Assembly: GCA_945949525.1 (NCBI GenBank)
Contig: CAMFES010000001.1
Coordinates: 35,323 to 99,322 of the forward strand
Reading direction: 5' to 3'
Length of the DNA stretch: 64,000 nt
Origin: an uncultured Veillonellaceae bacterium
GTDB taxonomy: Bacteria > Bacillota > Negativicutes > Selenomonadales > Selenomonadaceae
Part shown: one piece after another, positions 38,792-48,780 of the stretch
Numbering within the stretch: the first letter of the stretch is position 1
Layout of the letters: every line of letters starts with the position of its first letter
Made by a program: the position numbers and the translations under genes
The notes under the pieces: model-generated
Told to the model about the DNA's origin: nothing
Database searches by the model: none
Seen by the model: only the letters and a program-made list of their open reading frames with translations

Positions 38792-39256
38792 ATGGCAAAG
38801 AGTTTCAGGGATTCGGCAAGCTTTGGAAAACGCATGGAATATAGGCTGATTGGCGATATGCTGATGGAAGGACTGGATTGTTATGTTCCATTGGTAGATG
38901 ATCATGGTGTGGACTTAGTAATAAAAAAGCAGGACGGCACCTTTATTGAAGTTCAGATTAAAGCAAGAGGCACAGATATAAAAGCTGGTGATGCTGCTTT
39001 ATTCTCAGCAATTTCACATGAATTAACAGCAAATTTCTATTTTGTTTTTCACTCTGAGCGCATGGGTAAAACATGGATTATGTCCTCAGAAGAATTCATA
39101 CAGAATTGCAGCCTGAATAAAAATGGAAAAAATGCAGGCAAACGATCTATATGGCTCAACGGCTATAGAATGAATAAAGAGAAAGGCTGTAAAGAAGAAT
39201 ACTGCCTGCCTAGATATGAGCAGTTTCTTGTAACAGATTTTTCGAGATTTAAATAA
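38792..39256 (+). CDS. PD-(D/E)XK nuclease-like (DUF4365-type) protein, second copy
   Basis: LVDDHGVDLVIKKQDGTFIEVQIKAR. Confidence 0.6.
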   Translation: MAKSFRDSASFGKRMEYRLIGDMLMEGLDCYVPLVDDHGVDLVIKKQDGTFIEVQIKARGTDIKAGDAALFSAISHELTANFYFVFHSERMGKTWIMSSEEFIQNCSLNKNGKNAGKRSIWLNGYRMNKEKGCKEEYCLPRYEQFLVTDFSRFK

Positions 39257-39315
39257 TAATCAAGCGTCAGTCTTATGGCTGGCGCTTTTATATTTCAAAA
39301 AGGAGGCATCAGCCT

Positions 39316-40572
39316 ATGAATTTATTTTCTAAACTCTTTCGCTCAAGGGACAAGCCGATAAACTTTATATCCAGCCACTGGCCGTTCCTATGGGGGCAGA
39401 CCACATCCGGACGGTCAGTCAATGACAGGACCGCTATGCAGGTTACAGCTGTCTATGCCTGTGTTCGCATCTTGGCTGAAGCTATTGCAGGTCTGCCGCT
39501 TAATGTGTATCAGTACCGACCGGATGGCAGCAAGGAAAAGCTGTACAATCATCCGCTTTATCATCTGCTGCATGACGAGCCGAATCCTGAAATGACCAGC
39601 TTCATCTTCAGGGAAACCATGATGAGCCACCTGCTTCTTCATGGAAATGCCTATGCCCAGATTATAAGAAACGGGCGGGGTGAGGTTGTGGCTTTGTATC
39701 CTCTGCTTCCAGACAAAATGGATGTAAGCAGGGATAAGGGCGGAAAACTCTACTACACCTATACCAGAAATGCTGATGAACCGAACGGCAGAGAGCGTTT
39801 TGAGCAGGTGGTCCTTAGAAAAGAAGATGTGCTTCATATTCCAGGCCTTGGCTTTGATGGACTTATAGGTTACAGCCCTATTGCTATGGCGAAAAATGCT
39901 ATAGGCATTGCCATTGCTACTGAGGAGTATGGTGCCACATTCTTTGCAAATGGGGCAACGCCGGGCGGAATTCTTGAGCACCCAGGTATCGTAAAAGATC
40001 CTGAGCGCTTAAGGCAGAGCTGGCAGTCTCAGTTCACCGGAAAGAACAGCCACAGTGTTGCTGTTTTAGAAGAAGGCATGACATTCAAGCAGATGGCCAT
40101 ACCGCCCAATGAAGCACAGTTTTTAGAGACTAGAAAATTTCAGATTAACGAGATAGCTCGAATTTTCAGAGTACCTCCACACATGGTGGGTGACCTTGAA
40201 AAGTCGAGCTTTTCTAATATTGAGCAGCAGTCTCTGGATTTTGTGATGTACACTCTTAATCCTTGGATTGTGCGATGGGAACAGGCCATGCAGCAGGCAA
40301 TTCTTTTGCCGGCAGAAAAAGGCAGGCTGTCCTTTAGGTTCAATGTGGATGGACTTCTAAGGGGAGATTACCAGAGCCGCATGAATGGTTATGCGGTAGC
40401 AAGGCAGAATGGCTGGATGTCTGCCAACGATATCCGGGAGCTGGAGAATATGAATCCAATCCCTGATGAGGAAGGCGGTAATCTGTACCTTATCAATGGT
40501 AATTTAACAAAGCTTAAAGACGCAGGTCTGTTTGCGCAGCCTGCAGGAAGGAATGATTTAGATGAGTCGTAA
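39316..40572 (+). CDS. HK97-family portal protein
   Basis: TAVYACVRILAEAIAGLPLNVYQ, MMSHLLLHGNAYAQI, RIFRVPPHMVGDLEKSSFSNIEQQSLDFVMYTL. Confidence 0.95.
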   Translation: MNLFSKLFRSRDKPINFISSHWPFLWGQTTSGRSVNDRTAMQVTAVYACVRILAEAIAGLPLNVYQYRPDGSKEKLYNHPLYHLLHDEPNPEMTSFIFRETMMSHLLLHGNAYAQIIRNGRGEVVALYPLLPDKMDVSRDKGGKLYYTYTRNADEPNGRERFEQVVLRKEDVLHIPGLGFDGLIGYSPIAMAKNAIGIAIATEEYGATFFANGATPGGILEHPGIVKDPERLRQSWQSQFTGKNSHSVAVLEEGMTFKQMAIPPNEAQFLETRKFQINEIARIFRVPPHMVGDLEKSSFSNIEQQSLDFVMYTLNPWIVRWEQAMQQAILLPAEKGRLSFRFNVDGLLRGDYQSRMNGYAVARQNGWMSANDIRELENMNPIPDEEGGNLYLINGNLTKLKDAGLFAQPAGRNDLDES

Positions 40573-41260
40573 ATTTTGGAACTGGGTAAGAAATGATAAC
40601 GATGAAAGAATACTTATGCTCAACGGTGAAATCTCTAATGAGACTTGGTTCGGTGATGAAATCACGCCTAAAGAGTTTCGTGGTGAGCTTAACAGCGGAC
40701 AAGGTAAGGTCACTGTTTGGATTAATTCTCCTGGTGGAGATTGCTTTGCTGCTGCACAGATTTACAACATGCTCATGGAATATAGCGGACCTGTTGATGT
40801 ACACATCGACGGTATTGCTGCTTCAGCTGCTTCTGTTATAGCAATGGCTGGAAACCATGTGGCAATTTCCCCTGTGGGAATGATGATGATTCATAACCCT
40901 GCAACTGTCTCCATTGGGGACGAAAGGGAAATGAAGAAGGCCATGGAGATGTTGTCTGAGGTCAAGGAAAGCATCATCAATGCCTATGAGCTAAAGACTG
41001 GCCTTCCACGTAAGCAGCTGTCCAATATGATGAATGCTGAGTCCTGGATGAATGCCAAGAAGGCTCTGGAACTTGGCTTTGCAGACAGTATTCTCTATGA
41101 CGGTGATGATGAGGGTGATGAGCCGGAGGGGATGATTTTTTCTCGTGCAGCTGTCACTAATTCACTGCTCAATAAGTTAAAGGCGCAGGTGCCAAAGCCG
41201 GATAACCGTGTTGATGCATCTGTACTTAATAAGCGTTTGGATTTGATTGGAGGAATGTAA
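40562..41260 (+). CDS. ClpP-like head maturation protease
   Basis: VWINSPGGDCFAAAQIYNML, DGIAASAASVIAMAGNHVAISPVGMMMIHNP. Confidence 0.95.
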   Translation: MSRKFWNWVRNDNDERILMLNGEISNETWFGDEITPKEFRGELNSGQGKVTVWINSPGGDCFAAAQIYNMLMEYSGPVDVHIDGIAASAASVIAMAGNHVAISPVGMMMIHNPATVSIGDEREMKKAMEMLSEVKESIINAYELKTGLPRKQLSNMMNAESWMNAKKALELGFADSILYDGDDEGDEPEGMIFSRAAVTNSLLNKLKAQVPKPDNRVDASVLNKRLDLIGGM

Positions 41261-41261
41261 A

Positions 41262-42458
41262 ATGGATAAGATTTTAGAAATGTGTGATAAGCGCGCAAAG
41301 CTGTGGAATGATGCAAAGGCTTTCCTGGATTCCCATACTGATGGTGATGGCAAGCTCTCCGCTGAAGATGCTGCCGCCTATGAAAAGATGGAAGCCGATG
41401 TAGTTGAAATGAAGAAAGCTATTGACCGCCTTGAGCGTCAGGCTGCCATTGACCGTGAGCTGGATAAGCCTACTTCCAAGCCTATTGTTAATGAGCCACA
41501 GAAGGCAAAGCCTATGGGCGGTTTCCGTGCTACCGATGAATACAAGCAGGATATGCTGACTGCTATGCGTACCCGCTTCCGTGATATCAGCAATGTGCTG
41601 CAGGAGGGTAATGATCAGCAGGGCGGTTATCTGGTGCCGGTAGAGTATGATAAGCGCCTCGTTGATGTGCTGAACGAGGAAAATATCATGCGCAGCCTTG
41701 CTACCAAGATTACTACTTCTGGTGAGCACAAGATTAACATTGCAGCTACCAAGCCAGCTGCAGCATGGATTGAGGAGGGCGGTGCACTGTCCTTTGGTGA
41801 TGCTACCTTCGACCAGATTATGATGGATGCATATAAGCTTCATGTGGCTATTAAGGTTACTGAGGAGCTTCTCTATGATGCTGCCTTCAATCTTGAGGGC
41901 TATATCATTGACAACTTCGGCAAGGCACTGGCCAATGCTGAAGAAGATGCCTTCCTGAATGGTGATGGCAAGGGTAAGCCTATGGGTATCTTTGACACCA
42001 AGCAAGGCGGTCAGTATGGCACTACCACTTCTGCAGCATCTATCGGTGCAGACGATATCATCAATCTCGTCTACAATCTGAAGCGCCCATATCGCAAGAA
42101 TGCGGCTTTCATCACCAATGACAAGACTCTGGCAGCTCTTCGTAAGCTGAAGGACAACAATGGTGTATACCTCTGGCAGCCAGCTCTCACTGCAGGTGAG
42201 CCTGACCGTCTCTTTGGCTATGCAATCCATACTTCCCAGTTTGCACCTGAAGCCACAGCAGGCAAGGCGGCTATGGCCTTTGGTGATTTCTCCTACTATA
42301 ACATCGGTGACCGTGGTTCTCGTTCCATGCAGGAACTGAAGGAACTCTTTGCTGGCAACGGCATGGTAGGTTATGTGATGAAGGAGCGTGTGGATGGCCG
42401 CCTTATCCTTCCAGAGGCTGTTCAGATTCTGAAGATGAAGGGCACTGCTTCTTCCTAA
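41262..42458 (+). CDS. Major capsid protein (HK97 family)
   Basis: QGGYLVPVEYDKRLVDVLNEENIMRSLATKI..., ALANAEEDAFLNGDGKGKPMGIF. Confidence 0.95.
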   Translation: MDKILEMCDKRAKLWNDAKAFLDSHTDGDGKLSAEDAAAYEKMEADVVEMKKAIDRLERQAAIDRELDKPTSKPIVNEPQKAKPMGGFRATDEYKQDMLTAMRTRFRDISNVLQEGNDQQGGYLVPVEYDKRLVDVLNEENIMRSLATKITTSGEHKINIAATKPAAAWIEEGGALSFGDATFDQIMMDAYKLHVAIKVTEELLYDAAFNLEGYIIDNFGKALANAEEDAFLNGDGKGKPMGIFDTKQGGQYGTTTSAASIGADDIINLVYNLKRPYRKNAAFITNDKTLAALRKLKDNNGVYLWQPALTAGEPDRLFGYAIHTSQFAPEATAGKAAMAFGDFSYYNIGDRGSRSMQELKELFAGNGMVGYVMKERVDGRLILPEAVQILKMKGTASS

Positions 42459-42471
42459 TGGGGTGAGGTAA

Positions 42472-42747
42472 ATGCTTGTCACTTTAGAAGAAGCAAAGGA
42501 ATATTTGAGGATTGATGGAGAATACGATGATGGGCTGATTGATGGCCTTATTGCCACAGCTCAGAGTTTGTGCCTTACAATCCTTCGTAAAGAGGAGCAG
42601 GATTTGGCTGGGGACGAACCCCAGCTGAAGACTGCAGTTTTTTATGCTGTGGCATATCTCTATGAGCATCGCGAGGAAGCCGACCACAAGGGTCTGGCAT
42701 TGACCCTTCGTGCACTTCTGGCTGGGCTTCGGAGGGAGGAATTCTAA
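42472..42747 (+). CDS. Head-tail connector (gp6-like)
   Basis: VTLEEAKEYLRIDGEYDDGLIDGLIATAQSL. Confidence 0.9.
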   Translation: MLVTLEEAKEYLRIDGEYDDGLIDGLIATAQSLCLTILRKEEQDLAGDEPQLKTAVFYAVAYLYEHREEADHKGLALTLRALLAGLRREEF

Positions 42748-43061
42748 TGAAAATAGCAAGGCTACGTCATCGTGTGACGCTTTTAAAGCCAATAAGGGCA
42801 CCGGATGAATATGGCGGTGCAAGGGTTGAATATGAGAAAGTTGCTGTGAGCTGGGCGGATTTTCTTCGTCCAAACTTCGGTCACCAGAATCTGCAAGGTT
42901 CATCTGATGTGCTTGTTATTTCTCAGGGTATAAGGCTTCGTAAAACTACAGTGGAGCGTGGCTGGAGAGTGCAGCAAGGAGAAAGAATCTTTGATGTGCT
43001 GGATGTAGATGAGTCTGTTCCTGGAGAAGTTATTCTTACAACGCAGGAGGTTGAACGCTGA
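42747..43061 (+). CDS. Head-tail adaptor/head closure protein
   Basis: IARLRHRVTLLKPIRAPDEYGGARVEYEKV. Confidence 0.88.
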   Translation: MKIARLRHRVTLLKPIRAPDEYGGARVEYEKVAVSWADFLRPNFGHQNLQGSSDVLVISQGIRLRKTTVERGWRVQQGERIFDVLDVDESVPGEVILTTQEVER

Positions 43062-43504
43062 TGGCTAGAAAGTTTTGGGTCAATACTAACCGAAATGCTA
43101 CTGTAACTAAAGCTATCAAGGACATAGATAAGTATTCTGTTTCTGCTCAGGAAAGAATAAAATCTGCTATCATAGCATCTACAGCAGATGTGCATAATGG
43201 TGCAAAATCAAGAGTGCCTGTTAAAACAGGAGCACTGAAGAAATCTATAGATTCTGATATATCCAAGGATGGGCTTTCAGGCTATGTGTTTTCTAAATCT
43301 CCTGTAGCTCACCTTATAGAATTTGGCGTATCTGCCTCTTATGTTGAACCACAGAAAGCCAAGGCACTGAAGATTGGAGAAGGCTTTGCTGCTCATGCAC
43401 TTATCCCGGAGCGTAAGGCAAAGCCCTTCATGCGCCCTGCGGCTGACAGCGAAAAGCAGAATCTTGAAAGAAGGATAAAGGAGGCAATTGATGGCAAGGC
43501 TTAA
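43061..43504 (+). CDS. HK97-gp10-like protein
   Basis: VHNGAKSRVPVKTGALKKSI...AHLIEFGV. Confidence 0.88.
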   Translation: MARKFWVNTNRNATVTKAIKDIDKYSVSAQERIKSAIIASTADVHNGAKSRVPVKTGALKKSIDSDISKDGLSGYVFSKSPVAHLIEFGVSASYVEPQKAKALKIGEGFAAHALIPERKAKPFMRPAADSEKQNLERRIKEAIDGKA

Positions 43505-43901
43505 GACAAGGGTTCCCATACTTGCTGTCCAGAAGGGATTAGTATCACTTCTTAAGGCTGGGCAGTCCACTAAAATTTATGACGATGTTGTTCCTAAAGC
43601 TAAACTCCCGTATATAAGCATAGGGGCAATAAATGTAAAACCTAATGGAAGCAAGGACAGTGCAATCTATGATGTATCTGTCCAGCTTCATCTCTGGTCA
43701 GACTACCAGGGAAAATTTGAGATCAATTCCATGATGAACGATGTGGCCACGGTGCTGTCCTATGCACCTATAGACACATCAGCGGATGGCTTCAGTATTA
43801 TTTCTCAAGAAACAGATTTCTTTGAGGTCTTTTCCGAAGAAGTCCATGGCTATCATGGAGTAATAACTGTAGTTATAACAATACAGGATATGGAGGTATA
43901 G
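43491..43901 (+). CDS. DUF3168-like tail terminator/completion protein
   Basis: KAKLPYISIGAINVKPNGSKDSAIYDVSVQLHLWSD. Confidence 0.8.
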   Translation: MARLKTRVPILAVQKGLVSLLKAGQSTKIYDDVVPKAKLPYISIGAINVKPNGSKDSAIYDVSVQLHLWSDYQGKFEINSMMNDVATVLSYAPIDTSADGFSIISQETDFFEVFSEEVHGYHGVITVVITIQDMEV

Positions 43902-43905
43902 AAAA

Positions 43906-44409
43906 ATGGCTACTACATTGGATAATATTAACCTGCCATCCAACCCTGACCTTGGGGCGGCAGAGGTAGGCAAGGATTTTCTGCTTTTCGTTAATACCGG
44001 CACAGTCAGCACTCCCGAATGGCAGATGATTGGCGGTCAGCGTAATTCTGGCCTTACCCGTCAGGCTGAAACCATTGATGTATCGCATAAGACATCCGGC
44101 GGATGGTCTGCAACAAAGGCAGGACTTAGAAGCTGGAGCATTGACCTTTCTGGCCTTGTGCTGTTGCAGGATATTGGTGTTCATGCACTGGCTAAGGCTT
44201 TTGAGGAAGGCAAGGATGTGTTCCTGAAGCTCAAGTATCCGGATGATTCCTATCGTACAGGCTGGGCATCTGTAACCGAGTTTTCTTTGGACATTCCGCA
44301 TGATGGGGCGGCTACCATTTCTGGTACTCTTTCCGGTAATGGTATTCTTTCTGGTCTTACCAAGGATAGTGCTCCATCCACTACATCTGCAGGAGGTACT
44401 AAGGCATGA
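43906..44409 (+). CDS. Major tail tube protein
   Basis: KDFLLFVNTGTVSTPEWQMIGGQRNSGLTRQAETIDVSHKTSGGWSATKAGLRSWSIDLSG. Confidence 0.88.
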   Translation: MATTLDNINLPSNPDLGAAEVGKDFLLFVNTGTVSTPEWQMIGGQRNSGLTRQAETIDVSHKTSGGWSATKAGLRSWSIDLSGLVLLQDIGVHALAKAFEEGKDVFLKLKYPDDSYRTGWASVTEFSLDIPHDGAATISGTLSGNGILSGLTKDSAPSTTSAGGTKA

Positions 44410-44741
44410 AGAAATCAGTAGAATTTAAGCTTTGCGGCAAGGAAGCAAAGCTGGAGTTTAACATCATGAGGCTCGCCAAGTTTGAAAAAGCACTTGGACA
44501 GAGCCTTTTTTACATTATGAGCACCAATGGTATCCTGCGTTCTATGGATATCAATTTTACCATTGCGGGCCTTGCTTATGGCCTTGAGAAGGAGCTGACT
44601 ATTGAGGAAGCAGCAGATACCATCCAGAAGCACTGCGATGAGGGCGGCATTCTCGATGATATCAATGACGCAATCTATCGGGGGATTATTGCTTCTGGCC
44701 TTTTTATCAAGGCCGCAGCAAAGGAAGCGGCAGAAGAGTAA
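44406..44741 (+). CDS. Tail assembly chaperone (gpG-like)
   Basis: Position before tape measure; short ORF followed by out-of-frame extension. Confidence 0.75.
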   Translation: MKKSVEFKLCGKEAKLEFNIMRLAKFEKALGQSLFYIMSTNGILRSMDINFTIAGLAYGLEKELTIEEAADTIQKHCDEGGILDDINDAIYRGIIASGLFIKAAAKEAAEE

Positions 44742-45049
44742 AGAGCTTTGAAGAGTGGGCGGATGAGGCAGAGAAGCTGGCATATAGTATGCTCTGCTTG
44801 AAACCGCGGGAATTTGAGGAGCTTCAGCCGGGAGAGTTCTATAAGCTGTCAGAAGGATATGAAATAAGGCATGACGCGGAAGTGACCGCCCATGCCTATT
44901 TTGTATCTAATCTTATGAACCTCTTTGGTAAATCCTTGAAGCAGAATATGTCCGTGGATAGACTGGCTAAACCGTTAAGGTTGAGGGAAACAGACTCATC
45001 ATCTCGTGATGAGGACGAGCAATATTTAAGAGAAAAATTCGGGCTGTAA
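44742..45049 (+). CDS. Tail assembly chaperone extension (gpT-like), probably expressed by -1 frameshift
   Basis: Open frame KSFEEWADEAEKLAYSMLCLKPREFEELQPGEFYKL lies -1 relative to gpG ORF and continues across its stop. Confidence 0.55.
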
Positions 45050-45061
45050 GGAGGGAGCAGA

Positions 45062-48000
45062 ATGTCAGTAATATCAAGCCTGATGGTAAAAATAGGAGCG
45101 GATTCATCTGGACTTAAGAAGGAATTATCTAATGCCCAGGCTGCCATTAACAGCTCCTTTGATACAGCTGCTGTAAATAAATTCAGTTCCCATGTGGAGC
45201 AGAGTGCAAAGCAGGTAGAAGGGCTTATCGGTAAGGTAAAGACATTTGCTGCTGTGGCTGCTGCAGGTTTTGGGCTTTCAAGCTTCATAAAAGGCACAGC
45301 AGAAGCCGGGGATAACCTTTACAGGCTGTCTCAGAGGATACACATTACAGCTGCTGAAGCCGGAATGCTCTCTAAGATCATGAGCCTTACGGGCGGTGAT
45401 GTGGGAAGCCTTTCTACAGCTATGATGCGTCTGGATAAATCCTTTACGGCATCCAGCGAGGATGGAGAAAAGACCAGGCAGATTTTAAGTGCTGTTGGTG
45501 TGTCATTAACAGATACAACTGGGCGGTTATTGCCTATAAATGAGCAGCTTAAATCTTTAGCCGAGGGCTATAAAAAGGCAACGGCCGCAGGCTATGGGCA
45601 GGAATTTGTCATGAACACATTAGGTGTTCGTGGCATGGCCCTTGTGTCTACTTTGGAGCAGTACAATGAAGCTGCAGAAGCTGCGGGCAAGGTGAAAAGC
45701 GTAGGGATGAACCCGAAGGAAATGCATGAGCTTAACATGCAGCTTAAGATTATGCAGATGGAGGCCTCCCAGATTTCTACTGCCATGGTTCTAGGCTTTG
45801 GGCCAATCCTGCAGGAGTTCCTTCCAGGCATTATGACTGGCCTTCAGCAGACTGCTTTGTTCCTGAAGGCGAATAAGACTGAGATTGCAGGAGTCACCAA
45901 GGCTGCTGTTGAGTTCTATGCAGTAATGAAGGGCATCAGCATATTGGGAAAAGCTGCTGCTTCCATGCAGGCATTCTGGGCATCCATAAGGGTATCCGCA
46001 ACTCAGACCACAGCTGTGGAGACAGCTGCCAGCAATGAGCTAACCGCAAAACAGATAGCCAATATCAATAAGGTGGTGGCTAGGTCTGAGGCAGCATATC
46101 TAAAAATGCAGAATGATGCCATCAAGGCCGCCCAGAAGGAGGGCCTGGCATCTGATGAAGCAAGGATGGTACTGGAAAAGAACCTTCTTCGTATTCAGAC
46201 TGAGTCGGAAGCTGCCTCTGCTCGGATCAGGCTTGCCTTTGAAAAACACTTCAGAGGTATAAATGTGGCAGCAGCTGAGATGGCAGCTGGGGTCAATACT
46301 TCTCTTGCAGCTACTGCCAAGGGAACAGCAACGGCAACAGCAGGTGAAGCTGTGCTTACCAAGGCTATTATGGCTGAAGGGGCTGCAGCCACAACTGCAG
46401 GAGCAGCCAATGTTGCGGCTAAGACCACAGCTACAAGGGCTACTGCGACACAGACCACAGCTACCACGGCTCTTGCAGCAGCCCATGTGGCAGAAGGAAA
46501 TGCAGCGGCTGCGGCTGGTGCAAAATCCATAACCTTTTCGGCCACAGCCCTTCGAGGGGTAAAGGCTCTGCAGGCGGGTGTGCTTGCACTAACTGGCGGA
46601 TGGATTGGCTTAGCAGCTGCCATTGCCTATGCAGGATATTGCCTTTACGAGTACAATTCGGAAAAGCTGCATCAGGAAAAAGAGCATACCTACAATGTGG
46701 ATGGTTTTGATTATGAAGAAAAGAATGGCTATTTCTATACAAAAGACAGGATAAATCCTGATTGGCAGCCTGACCTATCAAATGAATACAGTTACCTTGA
46801 TGAGAACCGCATTATTAAGGGCGGTGAGCTGGTAACAGATGAAGCCCTTAATGAAAAGCTCCAGTCTGCATGGTGGGAGCGCCACAAGGATGATGAGGAC
46901 TACAAGGCACAGCTTGAAAAGGAAGCGGCTGAGAAAAGATTAGCTGAGTCTGATGCCAAGCTTGCGGAACTCATGCAGAACCTTAATGCAGGAGATGTAA
47001 GCAGTTCAGAAAAAGCATCTAGCGCAGTAAAAGATGTATCTTACAAAGTTGATGTGCCTATTGGTGAGGATGTCGTAACTTCTGCCATGAATCATCTGGG
47101 GGAGTCTTGGGGCGAAAATACCTGCTCAATATTTGCATCTTCAATGCTTGAGGAAGCGGGTATCTATGGCTTGTCAGATCCTAATGGAGATAATATGGCT
47201 CAAAAGGCAGGTGCTGCCTACCATGACAAGAACGATGGGTACCAGCCGAAAGCCGGAGATATTATCGAGTGGAGAGGTCATGTAGGTATCTATGATGGTG
47301 CTGGCGGTTATATTGCCAGCAATACTAAAACCGGTATCCACCATGGTTCCATGGAAGAAGCAGAGGATTGGTTTGGTCCGGTAGAGGGGTATATAAGCAC
47401 AGCTGAGTATACCGGCAATCAGACTGTGACCAAGACCATGGGTGAGGATGCTAAAAAGGTGGAGGATGCTGTTCAGAAGCTCAATAAGGCAAAAGAGGAT
47501 GCAGCAAGGCTTTTTGCTTCCATGGAAAATGAGATAGGCAGGGAGACTAAATCTGATTATGCTTACCAGATGGATCAGTTGGATAACAACATTCGTAAAA
47601 AACAGCTGGAGATAAATGAAATCAAGGCTGCAGGGGCTGATGTGACCCTTCTTGAAAGTGAGCTGTCAGATTATAAATCTGTGCTGGAAGCAAAGATTGT
47701 TAAAAGCTGGAAGGAAGCTAATGAAGATATTATCTCTGACACAGCTAAGACTATAGCAGAGGTTGAAAGCGATTATCGTACTCTGGCTGAAGAGGAATAC
47801 CGCATCACAATGCAGAGGCTTCAGAGAGAACGTGAAGATAAGGAAAAGGAAGTCCTTAGAAATAGGGAAGATGCCGAGTCAATGCTGAATATTGATCGCT
47901 GGTATGCTGCTGAAGCTGCAAAGGCTATGGATGACAAAAACAAGGCCATACGGGACAGTTTAAAAAAGACACTCGAGGATTTGAGAACTCTTGGTGATAT

Positions 48001-48778
48001 GGCAAAAATCAAGGTTGCCCTGCAGTCTGATGATGCCAGGAACATGATGGTGCTTCAGGGACAGCAGGCTATAGCTGACCAGTATATTGCTATCTGGAAG
48101 GAAGCCCATAAAACCAATGAGGAAATGGTTGCAGACCTGGCATCAAGCGTTAATTCCAATCTTGCATCAACGCTGAAGAATTTTATTCAGGGGTCTGCTA
48201 CAGCCATGGATGTGGTTCATGACCTTGGCAATACAATCCTCAGTACCATTGCTGAAATCGTGGCAAAGAAGGCTGCGGCACAGATGGTAACTTCCATTTT
48301 TGGTATCAGTTTCAGTTATGGCGGTGAACTTCCGGGCTTTGCTTCGGGCGGTGCTCTGGCAGGCGGCCTGATTGAGGGTGCTGGTACAGGAACATCGGAC
48401 AGCATTCTGGCATACCTTGAGAGCACAGGGCATTTCGTAAGGCTGTCTGATGGTGAGTTTGTCATGACGGCTGAAGCCACAAGGAAGAACCGCCCGATGC
48501 TTGAAGCTATGAATAAGGGCGCATTCAGGAATGGTGGTGCAATATATGCTCCATCTATTCCGGGTGGTTTCAGCTATACCTCTGCAGGAAATTCTGCTTC
48601 ACAGCAGAAAGCGGGCATTATCGTCAATATCACTAATAACACCGACAGTCAGGTAACAGCAACTGAGGGCGGTTTTGACCAACAGGCCCAGAGGTTCATC
48701 CTGGATGTGGTTATTGACGGAGCACAAAGGAATGTAAACGGATTCGGTTCTAATCTCAGAACCATGATGGGGAGTTAG
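45062..48778 (+). CDS. Tape measure protein with internal NlpC/P60- or CHAP-like peptidoglycan hydrolase domain
   Basis: 1238 aa, Ala/Thr-rich and coiled-coil; internal ENTCSIFASSMLEEAG...AGDIIEWRGHVGIYDGAGGYIASN. Confidence 0.93.
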   Translation: MSVISSLMVKIGADSSGLKKELSNAQAAINSSFDTAAVNKFSSHVEQSAKQVEGLIGKVKTFAAVAAAGFGLSSFIKGTAEAGDNLYRLSQRIHITAAEAGMLSKIMSLTGGDVGSLSTAMMRLDKSFTASSEDGEKTRQILSAVGVSLTDTTGRLLPINEQLKSLAEGYKKATAAGYGQEFVMNTLGVRGMALVSTLEQYNEAAEAAGKVKSVGMNPKEMHELNMQLKIMQMEASQISTAMVLGFGPILQEFLPGIMTGLQQTALFLKANKTEIAGVTKAAVEFYAVMKGISILGKAAASMQAFWASIRVSATQTTAVETAASNELTAKQIANINKVVARSEAAYLKMQNDAIKAAQKEGLASDEARMVLEKNLLRIQTESEAASARIRLAFEKHFRGINVAAAEMAAGVNTSLAATAKGTATATAGEAVLTKAIMAEGAAATTAGAANVAAKTTATRATATQTTATTALAAAHVAEGNAAAAAGAKSITFSATALRGVKALQAGVLALTGGWIGLAAAIAYAGYCLYEYNSEKLHQEKEHTYNVDGFDYEEKNGYFYTKDRINPDWQPDLSNEYSYLDENRIIKGGELVTDEALNEKLQSAWWERHKDDEDYKAQLEKEAAEKRLAESDAKLAELMQNLNAGDVSSSEKASSAVKDVSYKVDVPIGEDVVTSAMNHLGESWGENTCSIFASSMLEEAGIYGLSDPNGDNMAQKAGAAYHDKNDGYQPKAGDIIEWRGHVGIYDGAGGYIASNTKTGIHHGSMEEAEDWFGPVEGYISTAEYTGNQTVTKTMGEDAKKVEDAVQKLNKAKEDAARLFASMENEIGRETKSDYAYQMDQLDNNIRKKQLEINEIKAAGADVTLLESELSDYKSVLEAKIVKSWKEANEDIISDTAKTIAEVESDYRTLAEEEYRITMQRLQREREDKEKEVLRNREDAESMLNIDRWYAAEAAKAMDDKNKAIRDSLKKTLEDLRTLGDMAKIKVALQSDDARNMMVLQGQQAIADQYIAIWKEAHKTNEEMVADLASSVNSNLASTLKNFIQGSATAMDVVHDLGNTILSTIAEIVAKKAAAQMVTSIFGISFSYGGELPGFASGGALAGGLIEGAGTGTSDSILAYLESTGHFVRLSDGEFVMTAEATRKNRPMLEAMNKGAFRNGGAIYAPSIPGGFSYTSAGNSASQQKAGIIVNITNNTDSQVTATEGGFDQQAQRFILDVVIDGAQRNVNGFGSNLRTMMGS

Positions 48779-48780
48779 CT

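Noticed and set aside
38011-38835. 274-aa minus-strand ORF opposite the TerL C-terminus
   Set aside because: Antisense shadow of TerL; no recognisable motif.
41274-42557. 427-aa minus-strand ORF opposite the major capsid gene
   Set aside because: Complete antisense overlap with a confidently identified capsid gene; Cys/Ile/Leu-rich composition typical of antisense translation.
46100-46623. Overlapping Ala/Ser/Cys-rich minus-strand ORFs and the plus-strand Leu/Gln-rich ORF within the tape measure gene
   Set aside because: Artefacts of the repetitive Ala/Thr-rich tape measure coding sequence in alternative frames.
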